Positions 27,678 through 37,100 of a stretch of 64,000 nt of DNA are shown here, one piece after another. The stretch lies in contig JBFIHA010000012.1 in assembly GCA_041602035.1 (NCBI GenBank), positions 8,628 through 72,627 of the forward strand. The letters run 5' to 3'. The notes under the pieces were generated by a model, which made no database searches, was not told the DNA's origin, and worked only from the letters and a program-made list of their open reading frames with translations. This DNA comes from JAOTVV01 sp041602035. Lineage in GTDB: Bacteria; Gemmatimonadota; Gemmatimonadetes; Gemmatimonadales; GWC2-71-9. Numbering within the stretch: position 1 is the first letter of the stretch; each line of letters starts with the position of its first letter. Both the position numbers and the translations under genes were made by a program.

Positions 27678-27992
27678 GTGGAAGTATTCTCCATCCTGGT
27701 AGTGGTAATTCTCCAGGTCGGCGTGGTGGCAGCGGTGGTAGTCGGTGCCGCGCAGTTCCTCACCCGCACCGCTCCCGGTCGGCGTTTGGCCGAGCGCCTT
27801 TGGGGAGCGTCGCGTGGCGAGCCCGAGGATTTGCGAGCGGAGGTTCGGCAGCTCCGCGCGGACATCGCGGACCTGCAGGAGCGTTGCGACGTCACCGAGC
27901 GCATGGTCGCGCGGCTCTCTCATAGCAGCCCGCCACCGCAGCTCCGGAACGGGGCTGCCCCGAGCGAGGGGTCTTCTCGGAGGGGGCCTTGA
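27678..27992 (+). CDS. Membrane-anchored coiled-coil small protein
   Basis: 104 residues: an N-terminal membrane helix (5-28) and a heptad-patterned helix (DLRAEVRQLRADIADLQERCDVTERMVARL), ending in a low-complexity tail. The layout resembles PspB but I see no specific PspB signature. The GTG start has TGAGGAG 7 nt upstream. Its TGA overlaps the TTG start of the next gene (TTGA), indicating coupled translation. Confidence 0.65.
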   Translation: MEVFSILVVVILQVGVVAAVVVGAAQFLTRTAPGRRLAERLWGASRGEPEDLRAEVRQLRADIADLQERCDVTERMVARLSHSSPPPQLRNGAAPSEGSSRRGP

Positions 27993-29563
27993 CCGACCCG
28001 GGCCCGCGCGCCGCCCTGCCGCGCCTCGCGCTCGGCACCGTCTCCATGCTCTTGGGCGTGAAGCTCGCCGCCCATGTGGTGACCAACATCGTCACCCCGT
28101 ACGAGTTCCACCGCGACGAGTTCCTGTACCTCGCGATGGGGACGCACTTCCGGCCGCTGCACATGGACTTCCCGCCCATGATGGCCCTGCTCGGAAACGC
28201 GGCGCGGGTGTTCGGCGACACGTCGCTCTTCGCGGTGCGCATGGTGCCGGCGCTCGCCGGCACGGTCATCATGCTCCTGATGCTGCTCATCGTGCGGGAA
28301 CTGGGCGGCAAGAAGGGGGCGATGCTGCTCGCGGCGGCGGCGCTGTTCTTCAATCCGCTGTTTCTCCGCACCGCCAACCTGTTTCAGCCGGTGGCGCTGG
28401 ATCAGCTGTGGTGGACGCTCGGGTTTTACGCGCTCATCAAGCTGCGTAACACCGAGGACCCGCGCTGGTGGCTCGTGCTGGGCGCGGCGGGTGGACTCGG
28501 CCTCCTCACCAAGTTCAGCATCCTATTCTTCGGCGTGGCGGTCCTCGTCGGCCTGCTGCTCACCGACCAGCGGAAGTCCTTTGCCGGCCCCTGGCCGTGG
28601 ATTGCCATCCTCATGGCCGTGGTGATCGGTATGCCGAGCATCGTGGGTCAGGTGAACCTCGGCTTCCCCGTGGTGGGGCAGATGCAGGACCTCCGCAGCG
28701 TGCAACTCCAGCGCACCACCCTCGGCGACTTTGTCGGTGGGCAGGTGCTGTTGGGCCCGAGCTTCCTGCTCGCCCTGATCGGCGTGATCGGCCTGTTCGC
28801 GCATCCGGATCTCAGCCGCCATCGCATGGCGGCGTGGATCGCGATCACCGCGTTCGCCGTGCTTGCAGCCCTGAAGGGCAAAGCGTACTACGTGGGGCCG
28901 ATCTACCCCGTGCTCTACGCCGTCGGCGCCGTGACGCTGCAGGACCTGGCGCACGACCGCGTGCGGCAGATCGCACAGTGGGGGATCGCAGCGCTCGTGA
29001 TCGCGTACGGCGTGTTCACTCTGCCCTTCGGGCTGCCCATCCTCCCACCCGCGACGATGGCGCGCTATGCCGCATGGACCGGCATCACCCCCGCCGTCAC
29101 CACCAACCGAGGCGTGGTGCTCCGCCTGCCGCAGGACTACGGCGACATGCTCGCCTGGCGCGAGCTGGTAGAGGGGGTGGCGCGCGTGTACCACGCGTTG
29201 CCCGAAGAAGACAAGGCGCGCACCGTGCTCTACGGCGCCAACTACGGGGAGGCGGGCGCGCTGGATCTGTACGGCCCGCCGCTCGGCCTCCCGCCCGTGG
29301 TGAGCATGGCGGGGAGCTTCTACTTCTTCGGCCCCGGCGACCAGTCCGGCGAGGTCATGCTGTTCGTCGGCATGGAACGCGAATGGGTCAACGATACGTG
29401 CCCGTCAGCGGAGGTCGCCACGCGGGTGAAAGCCGAGTGGACCGTGGAGGAGAACGACGTCCCGGTGGTCATCTGCCGAGAGCCGACGACGACGGTGCAG
29501 GAGGTGTGGGAGCGGAATCCCGCGGCGGGCGAGCGCAGCGAGACGCAGCGGCCGGAGGTGTGA
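27989..29563 (+). CDS. PMT/ArnT-like GT-C glycosyltransferase
   Basis: A 524-residue membrane protein with about 11 helices. The first periplasmic loop carries the acidic motif EFHRDEFLYLAMG followed by HMDFPPMMAL, as in the PMT_2/GT-39-83 family, where a D/E residue after TM1 is catalytic. The C-terminal 130 residues are soluble. Donor is expected to be a polyprenyl-phosphate sugar. TTG start with AGGGGG just upstream overlaps the preceding stop. Confidence 0.82.
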   Translation: MTDPGPRAALPRLALGTVSMLLGVKLAAHVVTNIVTPYEFHRDEFLYLAMGTHFRPLHMDFPPMMALLGNAARVFGDTSLFAVRMVPALAGTVIMLLMLLIVRELGGKKGAMLLAAAALFFNPLFLRTANLFQPVALDQLWWTLGFYALIKLRNTEDPRWWLVLGAAGGLGLLTKFSILFFGVAVLVGLLLTDQRKSFAGPWPWIAILMAVVIGMPSIVGQVNLGFPVVGQMQDLRSVQLQRTTLGDFVGGQVLLGPSFLLALIGVIGLFAHPDLSRHRMAAWIAITAFAVLAALKGKAYYVGPIYPVLYAVGAVTLQDLAHDRVRQIAQWGIAALVIAYGVFTLPFGLPILPPATMARYAAWTGITPAVTTNRGVVLRLPQDYGDMLAWRELVEGVARVYHALPEEDKARTVLYGANYGEAGALDLYGPPLGLPPVVSMAGSFYFFGPGDQSGEVMLFVGMEREWVNDTCPSAEVATRVKAEWTVEENDVPVVICREPTTTVQEVWERNPAAGERSETQRPEV

Positions 29564-29577
29564 GGAGAGGTTGATCG

Positions 29578-29676
29578 ATGCGTGACGTGCTCTCAGCGTA
29601 CTGGTGGCTCATCATCCTTTCGGTGGTGGCGTTGGCATTCGTCCTGCGGGATCTGCACGACCGCTGGCGGAAATAG
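29578..29676 (+). CDS. 32-residue single-helix microprotein (MRDVLSAYWWLI type)
   Basis: A complete small gene: Shine-Dalgarno GAGGAGAGG 7 nt before ATG, then a 32-residue product with a hydrophobic helix (AYWWLIILSVVALAFVL) and a charged C-terminus (RDLHDRWRK). The first 12 residues match a second microprotein at 62177 (MRD-V/I-L-S/A-AYWWLI), with strong nucleotide identity across the start. It begins 14 nt after the mannosyltransferase-like gene. No function known. Confidence 0.7.
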   Translation: MRDVLSAYWWLIILSVVALAFVLRDLHDRWRK

Positions 29677-30487
29677 CCGGCGCACCCCCACGCACGCGGT
29701 TTCCGACAACTGCTCGTGGAGTGGCCGAGTTACGCGAATTGGGTTCTCGAGGACTTCATCGCTGGCAGCCCCCCTCGAGTCCGGCTGGCCGGGACTCATG
29801 CTCGGCATGTTCGAGGCGATCCGCGACTTCAACGCGACTCTCGCTGAGCCGGAGCGCGTGCGCGTCCGCGGGATCGACGTAAACCTCACCGAGTACGGCG
29901 GCGCCGCCCAGTTCCGGAGTTCCCTGGGGGGACTGGTCGGTTACCTGTCCACCGCTGGACCGGTCGCGACGCTCCTCCAGGGCGACTACGGTCGACGTTC
30001 GTGCCCTCCGGGACTCGGACTACGATCGCTCGGTGCTGATGCGGGAGGACGTGATCAAGCAGCTCGCCGATACGCGCATCGGCGAGTCGACCGACGGGAC
30101 GATCATTAACTTCGGCGCCACCCACGTCCAGAAGGCTCGGTTGTTCAGAACGGACATCGAGTGGCTCGGCGAGTATCTCGTACACCGGAGCACGGTGGTA
30201 CACGGCTCGGTATTCGTCATCGGTGTCATGGCGGCTTCCATCCTGCCGGTGAGCGGAGGCACGGTTCTCGTGTGCGACGTGCACGACGCGTCACCGCCCA
30301 ACGAACTGCTCCGTGTGATGGTCGAGTCGTTTCCGGATCAAACGATGTTCCTGCCATTGGATGACCCGGTGTTCGCGTCGGCGGCGTATTGCTCAACATC
30401 GAGGAGATCATCCACAGCTGCGCCCCGGCGGAGCAGTATGACGCCATCATGCAGTACGCGGTGGCACACCGGCTGCCGCCTCCCTAG
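29677..30487 (+). pseudogene. Erythromycin-esterase-like remnant, frameshifted
   Basis: Family-like segments occur in order but in changing frames: RQLLVEWPSYANWVLEDFIAG (from about 29704, same frame as the microprotein); SGWPGLMLGMFEAIRDFNA...RVRVRGIDVN (from about 29774, next frame); LRDSDYDRSVLMREDVIKQL...NFGATHVQKARLF (from about 30006, third frame); and GVLLNIEEIIHSCAPAEQYDAI up to TAG at 30485-30487 (another shift). At least three frameshifts, with no start codon and a missing N-terminal part. The family assignment rests on the E-x-WP..., FNA...GID and NFGATHVQK landmarks and is moderate. Confidence 0.6.
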
Positions 30488-30660
30488 CTCGACGAACCCC
30501 CAACCCGGGCTGACCACCCACCAGGGTCCGTGACGCTGCCACGGCTCAATGGGTATTGGAGATAGACAGTTGGCTGGGCGTCACCGATCGCCGCGCGGCC
30601 ACGTCAACACCGGACGCTGACGGTGGGGCCGCCGGCGAGTTACGGAGGAGGGAGGCCCGG

Positions 30661-31059
30661 ATGAAACACTCTCCGTTATTGGGAACGGTGCTGCTGCTCA
30701 CGGTCGGTGCGTGCACCGACGCTGCGGCGCCTGCGAACGACGCGGTGTTCAAGGTCGACGTCGGCGGGGAAACGTTCCACGTGTCCGTCACCGATGCCGC
30801 GGTCATTGCCGAGGCGGAGCGCCGCATGCGGGACGACGGCGGCGTGGGCATCGTAATCGGGACGCTGGCGCACGGCGACGGTGGGTTCAACCAACCGTGG
30901 AGCTGGCACCTGGTGCCGGCGACGGTTGAGGTCGTCGACTTCAGTATCGAGCTGTGCGACGGCCGGCCGAGCATGGTCGAGGCCGATCTCGAGTACTGGG
31001 TCGACACGGTAAAGCAGTTCTGTCCGTGGGAGGGGAAGCTGACGGCGCGGACGCAGTAG
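30661..31059 (+). CDS. BP74-N-like lipoprotein
   Basis: 132 residues with a lipoprotein signal (LLLTVGAC) and a single domain resembling the N-terminal domain of Dictyostelium BP74/calcium-dependent adhesion proteins: AVFKVDVGGETFHVSVTD, GFNQPWSWHL, VDFSIELCDG and the terminal QFCPWEGKL are the recognisable positions, including a conserved Cys pair. It is probably an outer-membrane-anchored surface protein. GGAGG lies 5-6 nt before the ATG. It is convergent with the downstream kinase operon. Confidence 0.7.
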   Translation: MKHSPLLGTVLLLTVGACTDAAAPANDAVFKVDVGGETFHVSVTDAAVIAEAERRMRDDGGVGIVIGTLAHGDGGFNQPWSWHLVPATVEVVDFSIELCDGRPSMVEADLEYWVDTVKQFCPWEGKLTARTQ

Positions 31060-31106
31060 TCCGACCGCGGGTCGAAGTGGGGCGTCGTGGTGCTCGGCGG
31101 ACTCCT

Positions 31107-31130
31107 GGCCGGGAGGCGAGGGCCTCGGCC
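31107..31130. terminator. Possible bidirectional hairpin between convergent genes
   Basis: GGCCGggAGGC (31107-31117) can pair with GCCTCGGCC (31122-31130) around a 4-nt loop, with a 2-nt bulge. It lies between the BP74-like gene and the minus-strand kinase gene. There is no T-tract. Confidence 0.35.
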
Positions 31131-31140
31131 GATCAGCCGC

Positions 31141-32913
31141 TTACTCCTCGGCGATCTCCTCCGCCTCGAGCTGCGCATCCACCCGCTGCCCGAGTGCTCT
31201 GGCCGCATCCAGGTCGCGCGTCAAGTCGTCCACCGTGACCGTGCCGGCATGCAGTTTCAGGAGATCGAGACGCAGCGTCTCGAGCGCGGCAACCGCTGTC
31301 GCGAGGCGTGCGGCCCCACTGGGAGTCCCGGCATTCGCACGCAGGGCGAGTGCGTCGGCTTCGAGCCGCTCGATGACGGCGGGTACCTCGCGGAGACGGG
31401 TGCGTTCCGCGTCGGGCAAGCCGCGGTAGAGATCCTCTACGGCGCGACCGATGGCCAGTTCCGTGCGCTCGCCAGCCGCGGGCAGCGCCGGCTGCACCCG
31501 TAGCCCGAGACCTCCCAGGCGGAACATCCACCGGCCCAAGCGGCCGCGCAGCAAGCGGCTGAACACTCTGCCGCCACCGAAGTTCTCCCACAACCGGCGC
31601 ACGGTGATGAGGGGAGCGGCGATCGTCGTCGCGGTGCCGAGCGTCACGAGCAGGTTCCCTTCGGTCGTCATGCCTGCAAGACCCAACGCGGTCGCGGCCA
31701 CGCCCAGGCCGACCGTGGTCACCACGGTCCGGCGGGTCGGCCGGCTGGGGAGCTCGACGGCGTCCGTCGCGCGGTCCTCGAGCGTGAGCACGGCCGCGAG
31801 CGCACGGTGATCGTACCCTTCTCGCAGTAACTGCCGAGCCATCGCGACGAGCCGGCCGATGCGGGTGGCCGACAGGCCCGCGAACACGGTGACCATCAAC
31901 AGCTCGATCAGTCGCACGATCCCGAGGATGTCGCCCTCGATCACCTGAAAGATCTCGAACCCGAGCACCACCCCGCCGATGCCGACCAGGTACCCGCCGG
32001 CCTCCGAGCCCACCGCGTGCGCCTCCCGCGCGAACCGTTGCAGCGGCTGCGGGACGCGCACCAGCGCGCCGCGTGCCGTTTCGACCTCGCGCGCGAACTC
32101 GTCCGCCGAGCCCGGCCGCGCGGCAGGATCCTTGGCCAGGCACCGGTCCACCGCCTGTGCGAACCGCGTCGGCAGCGCGGGGACCAGGCTCGCGAGCGGC
32201 GGCGGCGCGGCCGACAGGTGCTGGGTCATGAACCCCGCGTTGGAATGCGACTCGAACGGGAGCCGTCCCGTCGCTGCAAAGAACGCAGTGACCCCGAGAG
32301 AGTAGAGATCGCTCCGCGCGTCGACCGCACCACCCGCGATCTGCTCCGGGCTCATGTACTGCGGGGTGCCGGCGCGTACCCCGCCAGCCGGGGTGCGCGC
32401 TTCGATGCTTCGCGCGATGCCGAAATCCACGACCAGCGCCCGCCCGCCTTCTCGCTCGAGCAGCACGTTGTCGGGTTTGACATCACGGTGCACGATGCCG
32501 CGCGCGTGCGCGTGGCCGAGCGCCCAGGCGACTTCCTGGACCACCCGCATCACCTCGCGGGGAGCGAGCGGTCCCGCCCGCCGCACCCGGGCGCCGAGCG
32601 TCTCGCCATCCACGAATCCCATGACGAAAAAGACCAGCCGATCCGACTCCTCGACGCTGTGGATCGGAACGACATTCGGGTGCGACAGGCCGGCCGCGGT
32701 ACGCGCCTCGCGCAAAAACCGCGATCGCACTTCCGGAATGGCGGCGAGCGCCCTCGGCAGCAGCTTGATCGCCACCAACCGCTCCAGCGCGACGTCGCGG
32801 GCAAGGAACACGATCCCCATGCCTCCACGGCCCAACTCGCGCTCGAGCGAGTACCGGCCCGCGACGGTTTCCTGAAGCGCCAAGAACTCCGCGGATGCAA
32901 TCTGCTCGGTCAC
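31141..32913 (-). CDS. Ser/Thr protein kinase with C-terminal membrane and helical domains
   Basis: 590 residues. Hanks-type kinase at about 20-285: GRGGMGIVF, Lys50 in VAIK, HRDVKPDN (142-149), DFG (163-165), SPE. The rest holds a hydrophobic segment (about 310-355), a further hydrophobic pair (about 405-450) and a C-terminal helical region (ERTELAIGRAVEDLYRGLPDAERTRLREVPAVIERLEADA) typical of cytoplasmic coiled bundles. Start: GTG at 32913, 7 nt after the stop of the glycosyltransferase gene. Last gene of a three-gene operon with BTAD-kinase and glycosyltransferase. Confidence 0.85.
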   Translation of the reverse strand: MTEQIASAEFLALQETVAGRYSLERELGRGGMGIVFLARDVALERLVAIKLLPRALAAIPEVRSRFLREARTAAGLSHPNVVPIHSVEESDRLVFFVMGFVDGETLGARVRRAGPLAPREVMRVVQEVAWALGHAHARGIVHRDVKPDNVLLEREGGRALVVDFGIARSIEARTPAGGVRAGTPQYMSPEQIAGGAVDARSDLYSLGVTAFFAATGRLPFESHSNAGFMTQHLSAAPPPLASLVPALPTRFAQAVDRCLAKDPAARPGSADEFAREVETARGALVRVPQPLQRFAREAHAVGSEAGGYLVGIGGVVLGFEIFQVIEGDILGIVRLIELLMVTVFAGLSATRIGRLVAMARQLLREGYDHRALAAVLTLEDRATDAVELPSRPTRRTVVTTVGLGVAATALGLAGMTTEGNLLVTLGTATTIAAPLITVRRLWENFGGGRVFSRLLRGRLGRWMFRLGGLGLRVQPALPAAGERTELAIGRAVEDLYRGLPDAERTRLREVPAVIERLEADALALRANAGTPSGAARLATAVAALETLRLDLLKLHAGTVTVDDLTRDLDAARALGQRVDAQLEAEEIAEE

Positions 32914-32920
32914 GTCGACC

Positions 32921-34195
32921 CTACGCCGCCTGCGCGATAAGCCGCACCGCCGTGCCCACTCCGTCTTCCGCCCGGATGCGCTCCCCCAGCGCGGCGGCAC
33001 GTTGCCGCATGCCATCGTCGTTCGTGGCCGCGCGGATGGCGTGGGCCAGTCGCTCGACCGTGATGCGCTTCTGCGGCACGGGCGGCGGGCCCACGCCGAG
33101 CTGCATCACGCGATGGGCCCAGAACGGCTGATCCGCAAAGAACGGCGCGAGGATCGACGGCACGCCGGCCCTGAGCCCCGCGGCGGTGGTGCCGGCACCA
33201 CCGTGATGCACCACGGCTGCCATGCGTGGAAACAGCCAGTCATGCGGAACGTCCTCGATCCCGAACACGTCGTCGGTCGGATCGACGTGCCCGGCACCCA
33301 TCCACCCTGTCGATACCACGCCCCGGCGCCCGGCACGACGCAGGGCATCAGCCGCAATGTCGAACAGCTCCGCGGGATCCTTGGCGATCATGCTTCCGAA
33401 CCCGATGTACACGGGCGACGGACTGGCGTCGAGGAACGCCACGAGCTCCGCCGGCGGCTGCCACGCTGCCGGACGATCGAGAAACCAGTATCCCGTGATG
33501 TGGTCCGACTCGGGCCAATCCCGCGGTTTGGGGATCACGGCGGCACTGAAAGCGTAGAGGTGAGGAATGCCTCGGGCGCGGAACTCCTTGAACGGCCCGA
33601 TCACGGGCAGCGCCGGAAGACCGAGCGTTTCCGTACGCCAGCGGTTCACGACCGATCGCAGCGCCTGCCAGCTCCCCTGCTCGTACAGGGTATAGCTCAG
33701 CAGGTTGTACGTGGCGCCCCAGCTGCGCTTACCGGCCATGGGGAAGACCGGGAACTCACGCGTCGGCGTCACGGGCAGGATCGACGCCTGATACGCAGGG
33801 ACGCCGAGCGCCTCGGCAGCGTGGTACGCGGCAAACGCCAGCGGAGAGTAGATAATGGTATCGGATCCGACGCAGGCCTGCGAGGTTTCGGCCAGGTACG
33901 CTTTCAGCAGTGGCCGGAACAGCCGCAGGAACCGGCTGACGAAGCGGATGATGCTGTCACCCGAGTCGAGCCACGCCTGCCCATGGCGACCGGCAATGAT
34001 CTCCTTCGGATCGGCCGGCAGCGGGACAAACTCGAGTCCGTGACTCGACACCAACGCGCGAAACGGTTCATGGGTCGCGAGCCGCACCTCGTGCCCCGCG
34101 GCTCGGAGCCCCACGCCGAGCGCGACGTACGGTTGCACGTCACCGCGCGATCCGATCGTGAGCATGGTGATACGCATCGGCTCTGTGGCCCTCAT
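32921..34195 (-). CDS. UGT/MGT-like GT-B glycosyltransferase
   Basis: 424 residues with the two Rossmann halves of GT1/GT28 enzymes: N-terminal IGSRGDVQPYVALGVGLRAAGHEV and C-terminal nucleotide-sugar site HHGGAGTTAAGLRAGVPSILAPFFADQPFWA. The closest known classes are sterol/lipid and macrolide glycosyltransferases; the acceptor is unknown. Its ATG overlaps the stop of the upstream BTAD-kinase gene by four bases (ATGA), so its synthesis is coupled to that receptor. Confidence 0.9.
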   Translation of the reverse strand: MRATEPMRITMLTIGSRGDVQPYVALGVGLRAAGHEVRLATHEPFRALVSSHGLEFVPLPADPKEIIAGRHGQAWLDSGDSIIRFVSRFLRLFRPLLKAYLAETSQACVGSDTIIYSPLAFAAYHAAEALGVPAYQASILPVTPTREFPVFPMAGKRSWGATYNLLSYTLYEQGSWQALRSVVNRWRTETLGLPALPVIGPFKEFRARGIPHLYAFSAAVIPKPRDWPESDHITGYWFLDRPAAWQPPAELVAFLDASPSPVYIGFGSMIAKDPAELFDIAADALRRAGRRGVVSTGWMGAGHVDPTDDVFGIEDVPHDWLFPRMAAVVHHGGAGTTAAGLRAGVPSILAPFFADQPFWAHRVMQLGVGPPPVPQKRITVERLAHAIRAATNDDGMRQRAAALGERIRAEDGVGTAVRLIAQAA

Positions 34196-37100
34196 CCCTT
34201 GGGCGCGAGGAACTCCTGAAACGGCGGATAGTCACGCAGGGGTTCGAGGTCCATGTCCCGGTGCAGGAAGATCTCGAACGGTCGGCCCCGGGCGTACGCG
34301 TCACGGAGCAGCACCATCGCCCGATCCAGGTCGCCGAGCTGTGCGGCGATCGATGCCTGCACGTACTCCTCTCGTCCGAAGTCGTACGGGTCGGCCATCC
34401 CGTCGAGGCGATCGCTGATCGCCAGTGCCTCCTCTCGGTCCCCGCGCCGCGCCGCCAGCAGGCCAAGATACCCCTGTACCATCACGTCCCTCGGCGTCGC
34501 CGCTGCCGCCTCGCGGAACAGCGCTTCGGCCTCGTCCCAGCGTTCCGCCTGATAGAGGGCGACCGCCAGGCCGACCTGGTAATAAACAGTCGCGGCCTCC
34601 TCAGCCGGGCGGGCGCGAAACCACTGCACCGCTCGCTCCGCCACGCCGAGCGACGCCTCGCGAAAGCCGTGCGCCCGTAGCTCCGCCGCCACCTCAACCA
34701 TCACGCCCACGGCCGTCACCACGTCCTCGCGCGGCAGCAGCAGCGTCTCGCCGAGCCGGCGTTCCACCTCGTCGGACCTGCCGAGCGCCGCCAAGGCCCG
34801 GAGCTCGTGGTTCAATATCCGCAGCCGGTCGGGGTAGACCTCACGCCCGCGCCGTGTCTCGGCCAACTCGCGCGAGTACGCTCCCACCATGTGGAGCGCT
34901 TCCATGAGCGTCTGCCACTGGAAGTAGAACGTCGAGAGGTTGTCGATGTCGGTGAGGATCTCGATGCTCTCGTTCGGCCGGTTTGACCGCAGCGCCTCGA
35001 CGGCGAGGTCGACGGCCGAGCCCCGCGCGCGTGCGGCCTGGAGTGCCGCCACCCGGTCTCCACGGAGTCCCGCGGCCAGCCAATCGAGAGCCGCGCGCTG
35101 ATACGGACTGAACCGCGACCGATACGGTTCCAGCAGCCGCACGTTCGAATCCGCGGCTCGTCGCTCCCCCAGGTTAGCGTGCGCCATGACGATGAAGAAC
35201 CGGGGATCGGCGAACGTGGAGTCCAGCGCCACTGCCTGGTACATGAACTCGAGCGTCTCGCGCATGCGCAGTGGCACGCCGTGGTAGAAGGCGCGATGCC
35301 CCTCGAGATACGCCCGGTACGCCTCCAGCGACGGCGGTTTGCTGGAGGCGGGGGACGGCAGGAGCCGGTGATCCAGGGCGGCCGCGACCGCCATCACCAC
35401 CCGGCGCCGCAACGAGTCTAGGGCCACGCTCGACGCACCGCCCTCGACGGCGATCGGCGCCACGGTGCGCAGGAGCCGCTCCTCGCTCACATCGATGATC
35501 TGCGTCTGGAACTCGAGCGTGTCGTTCTGGAGATAGTAGGACCCGGCCACGACGGTCCCGGCCCGGGCCGCCTCGCCCGCGGCCCGGGCGGTCCCAGCAT
35601 CGGATGATTCGGCGACGCTGGCGAGGTCGGGCCCCGGATGGATCGCGGTCGCGGTGGGCACGACCTCGATCACCTCGATCTCCTGGAGGCCCTGCGCAAT
35701 CCAATCGGCCGCCAGATTCCCCAGCACGTCCAGACCGGGGTCGCCCGTCCGGTTCTGGAACGGCACGACCACCACGCGGTTCGGGTCGAGGGTAGCCGTC
35801 CCACTCAGCCATCCTTGGCTCACGCCCACGATGATCGCTGCGACCAGGACGACCGCTGCCGAAACGGCGACGGGCACCACGATCCGTCGGGGCACGCGGA
35901 GCCGTACCCGACCCAGACCGGCGTCCTCACGCGTCAACGCCGCGACGAAGTCGGACGCGGTGCGATATCGATCCGCGGGCGCCTTGGCCAATGCCCTCGC
36001 AATCGCCGCCGACACGTGCTTCGGCACGGAGGCCCGAAGGTCGACGATGGGGCGCGGCGCGGAGTTCACGTGCTGTCGCACGATGACTTCGGCGATCGGT
36101 CCGGTGAACGGCGGTTCTCCGCCCAGCATCTCGTACAGCACGCACCCGAGACCGTACACATCGCTCCGGCCGTCGATCTCGCCGCTGTCCATGCATTGCT
36201 CCGGGCTCATGTACAGCGGCGTCCCGAGCGCAACTCCTGCGGTGGTGAGACGGGAGTCACTCGCGAGGAGCGGGGACCGGGCGATGCCGAAATCCGCCAC
36301 CAGCGCATGGCCGCCCGCCAGGAGGATGTTCCCCGGCTTGATGTCCCGATGCACGACGCCCTGGCCGTGGGCGTAGGCCAACCCCTCGCCCACATCGCGA
36401 GCGATGCGCAGGGACTCGTCGACCTCGACCTGCCCCTCACGATCGAGCCGGTCCCGCAACGACTCGCCGGCGATGAACGGCATGACATAGTAGAGTTGTC
36501 CGTCGGCGGAGCCGGAGTCGTACACCGGCACGATGTGGGGGTGGGTGAGGTTGGCGGCGATCTTGATCTCGCGCAGAAAGCGCGCCGGCCCCAAATGTTC
36601 CGCCAGCTCCGGATGCAACACCTTGATGGCCACGTCCCGCTCATGCCGGACATCGCGCGCCAGGTACACGGTAGCCATGCCGCCCACGCCGATCTCACGC
36701 TCGATCCGGTACCGATCGGCGACCGCCCGAGCAAAGCCCGCCTCTCGGGCACTCCGGGGGACGGCTGGTGCGGGCGAGCCGGGCGACGACGACTCCGGCG
36801 GATTGGACGCCGTCGGCCCATCCACCACGGACTCAGCACGCTCCCGTACGCGCTCGACCAGTGCCCGGGTCTCGGGTGACGGCTCCAGCTCCAGCTCGTC
36901 CGCCATGCGCCTCGCGAACGTTTCGTACTCGCGCACCGCCCCCGCCCGGTCGCCCATGCGGTCCAGCAGCTTGATGACACGACGGAGCAACCGTTCATCG
37001 AGTGGCGCCAGATCCCTGGCACGCCGACTCCACCGGCCGGCGGCGTTGGTCATCCCCTGCGCGGCCTCGTGCTCCGCGACTTCCCACGCGGCATTCGACG

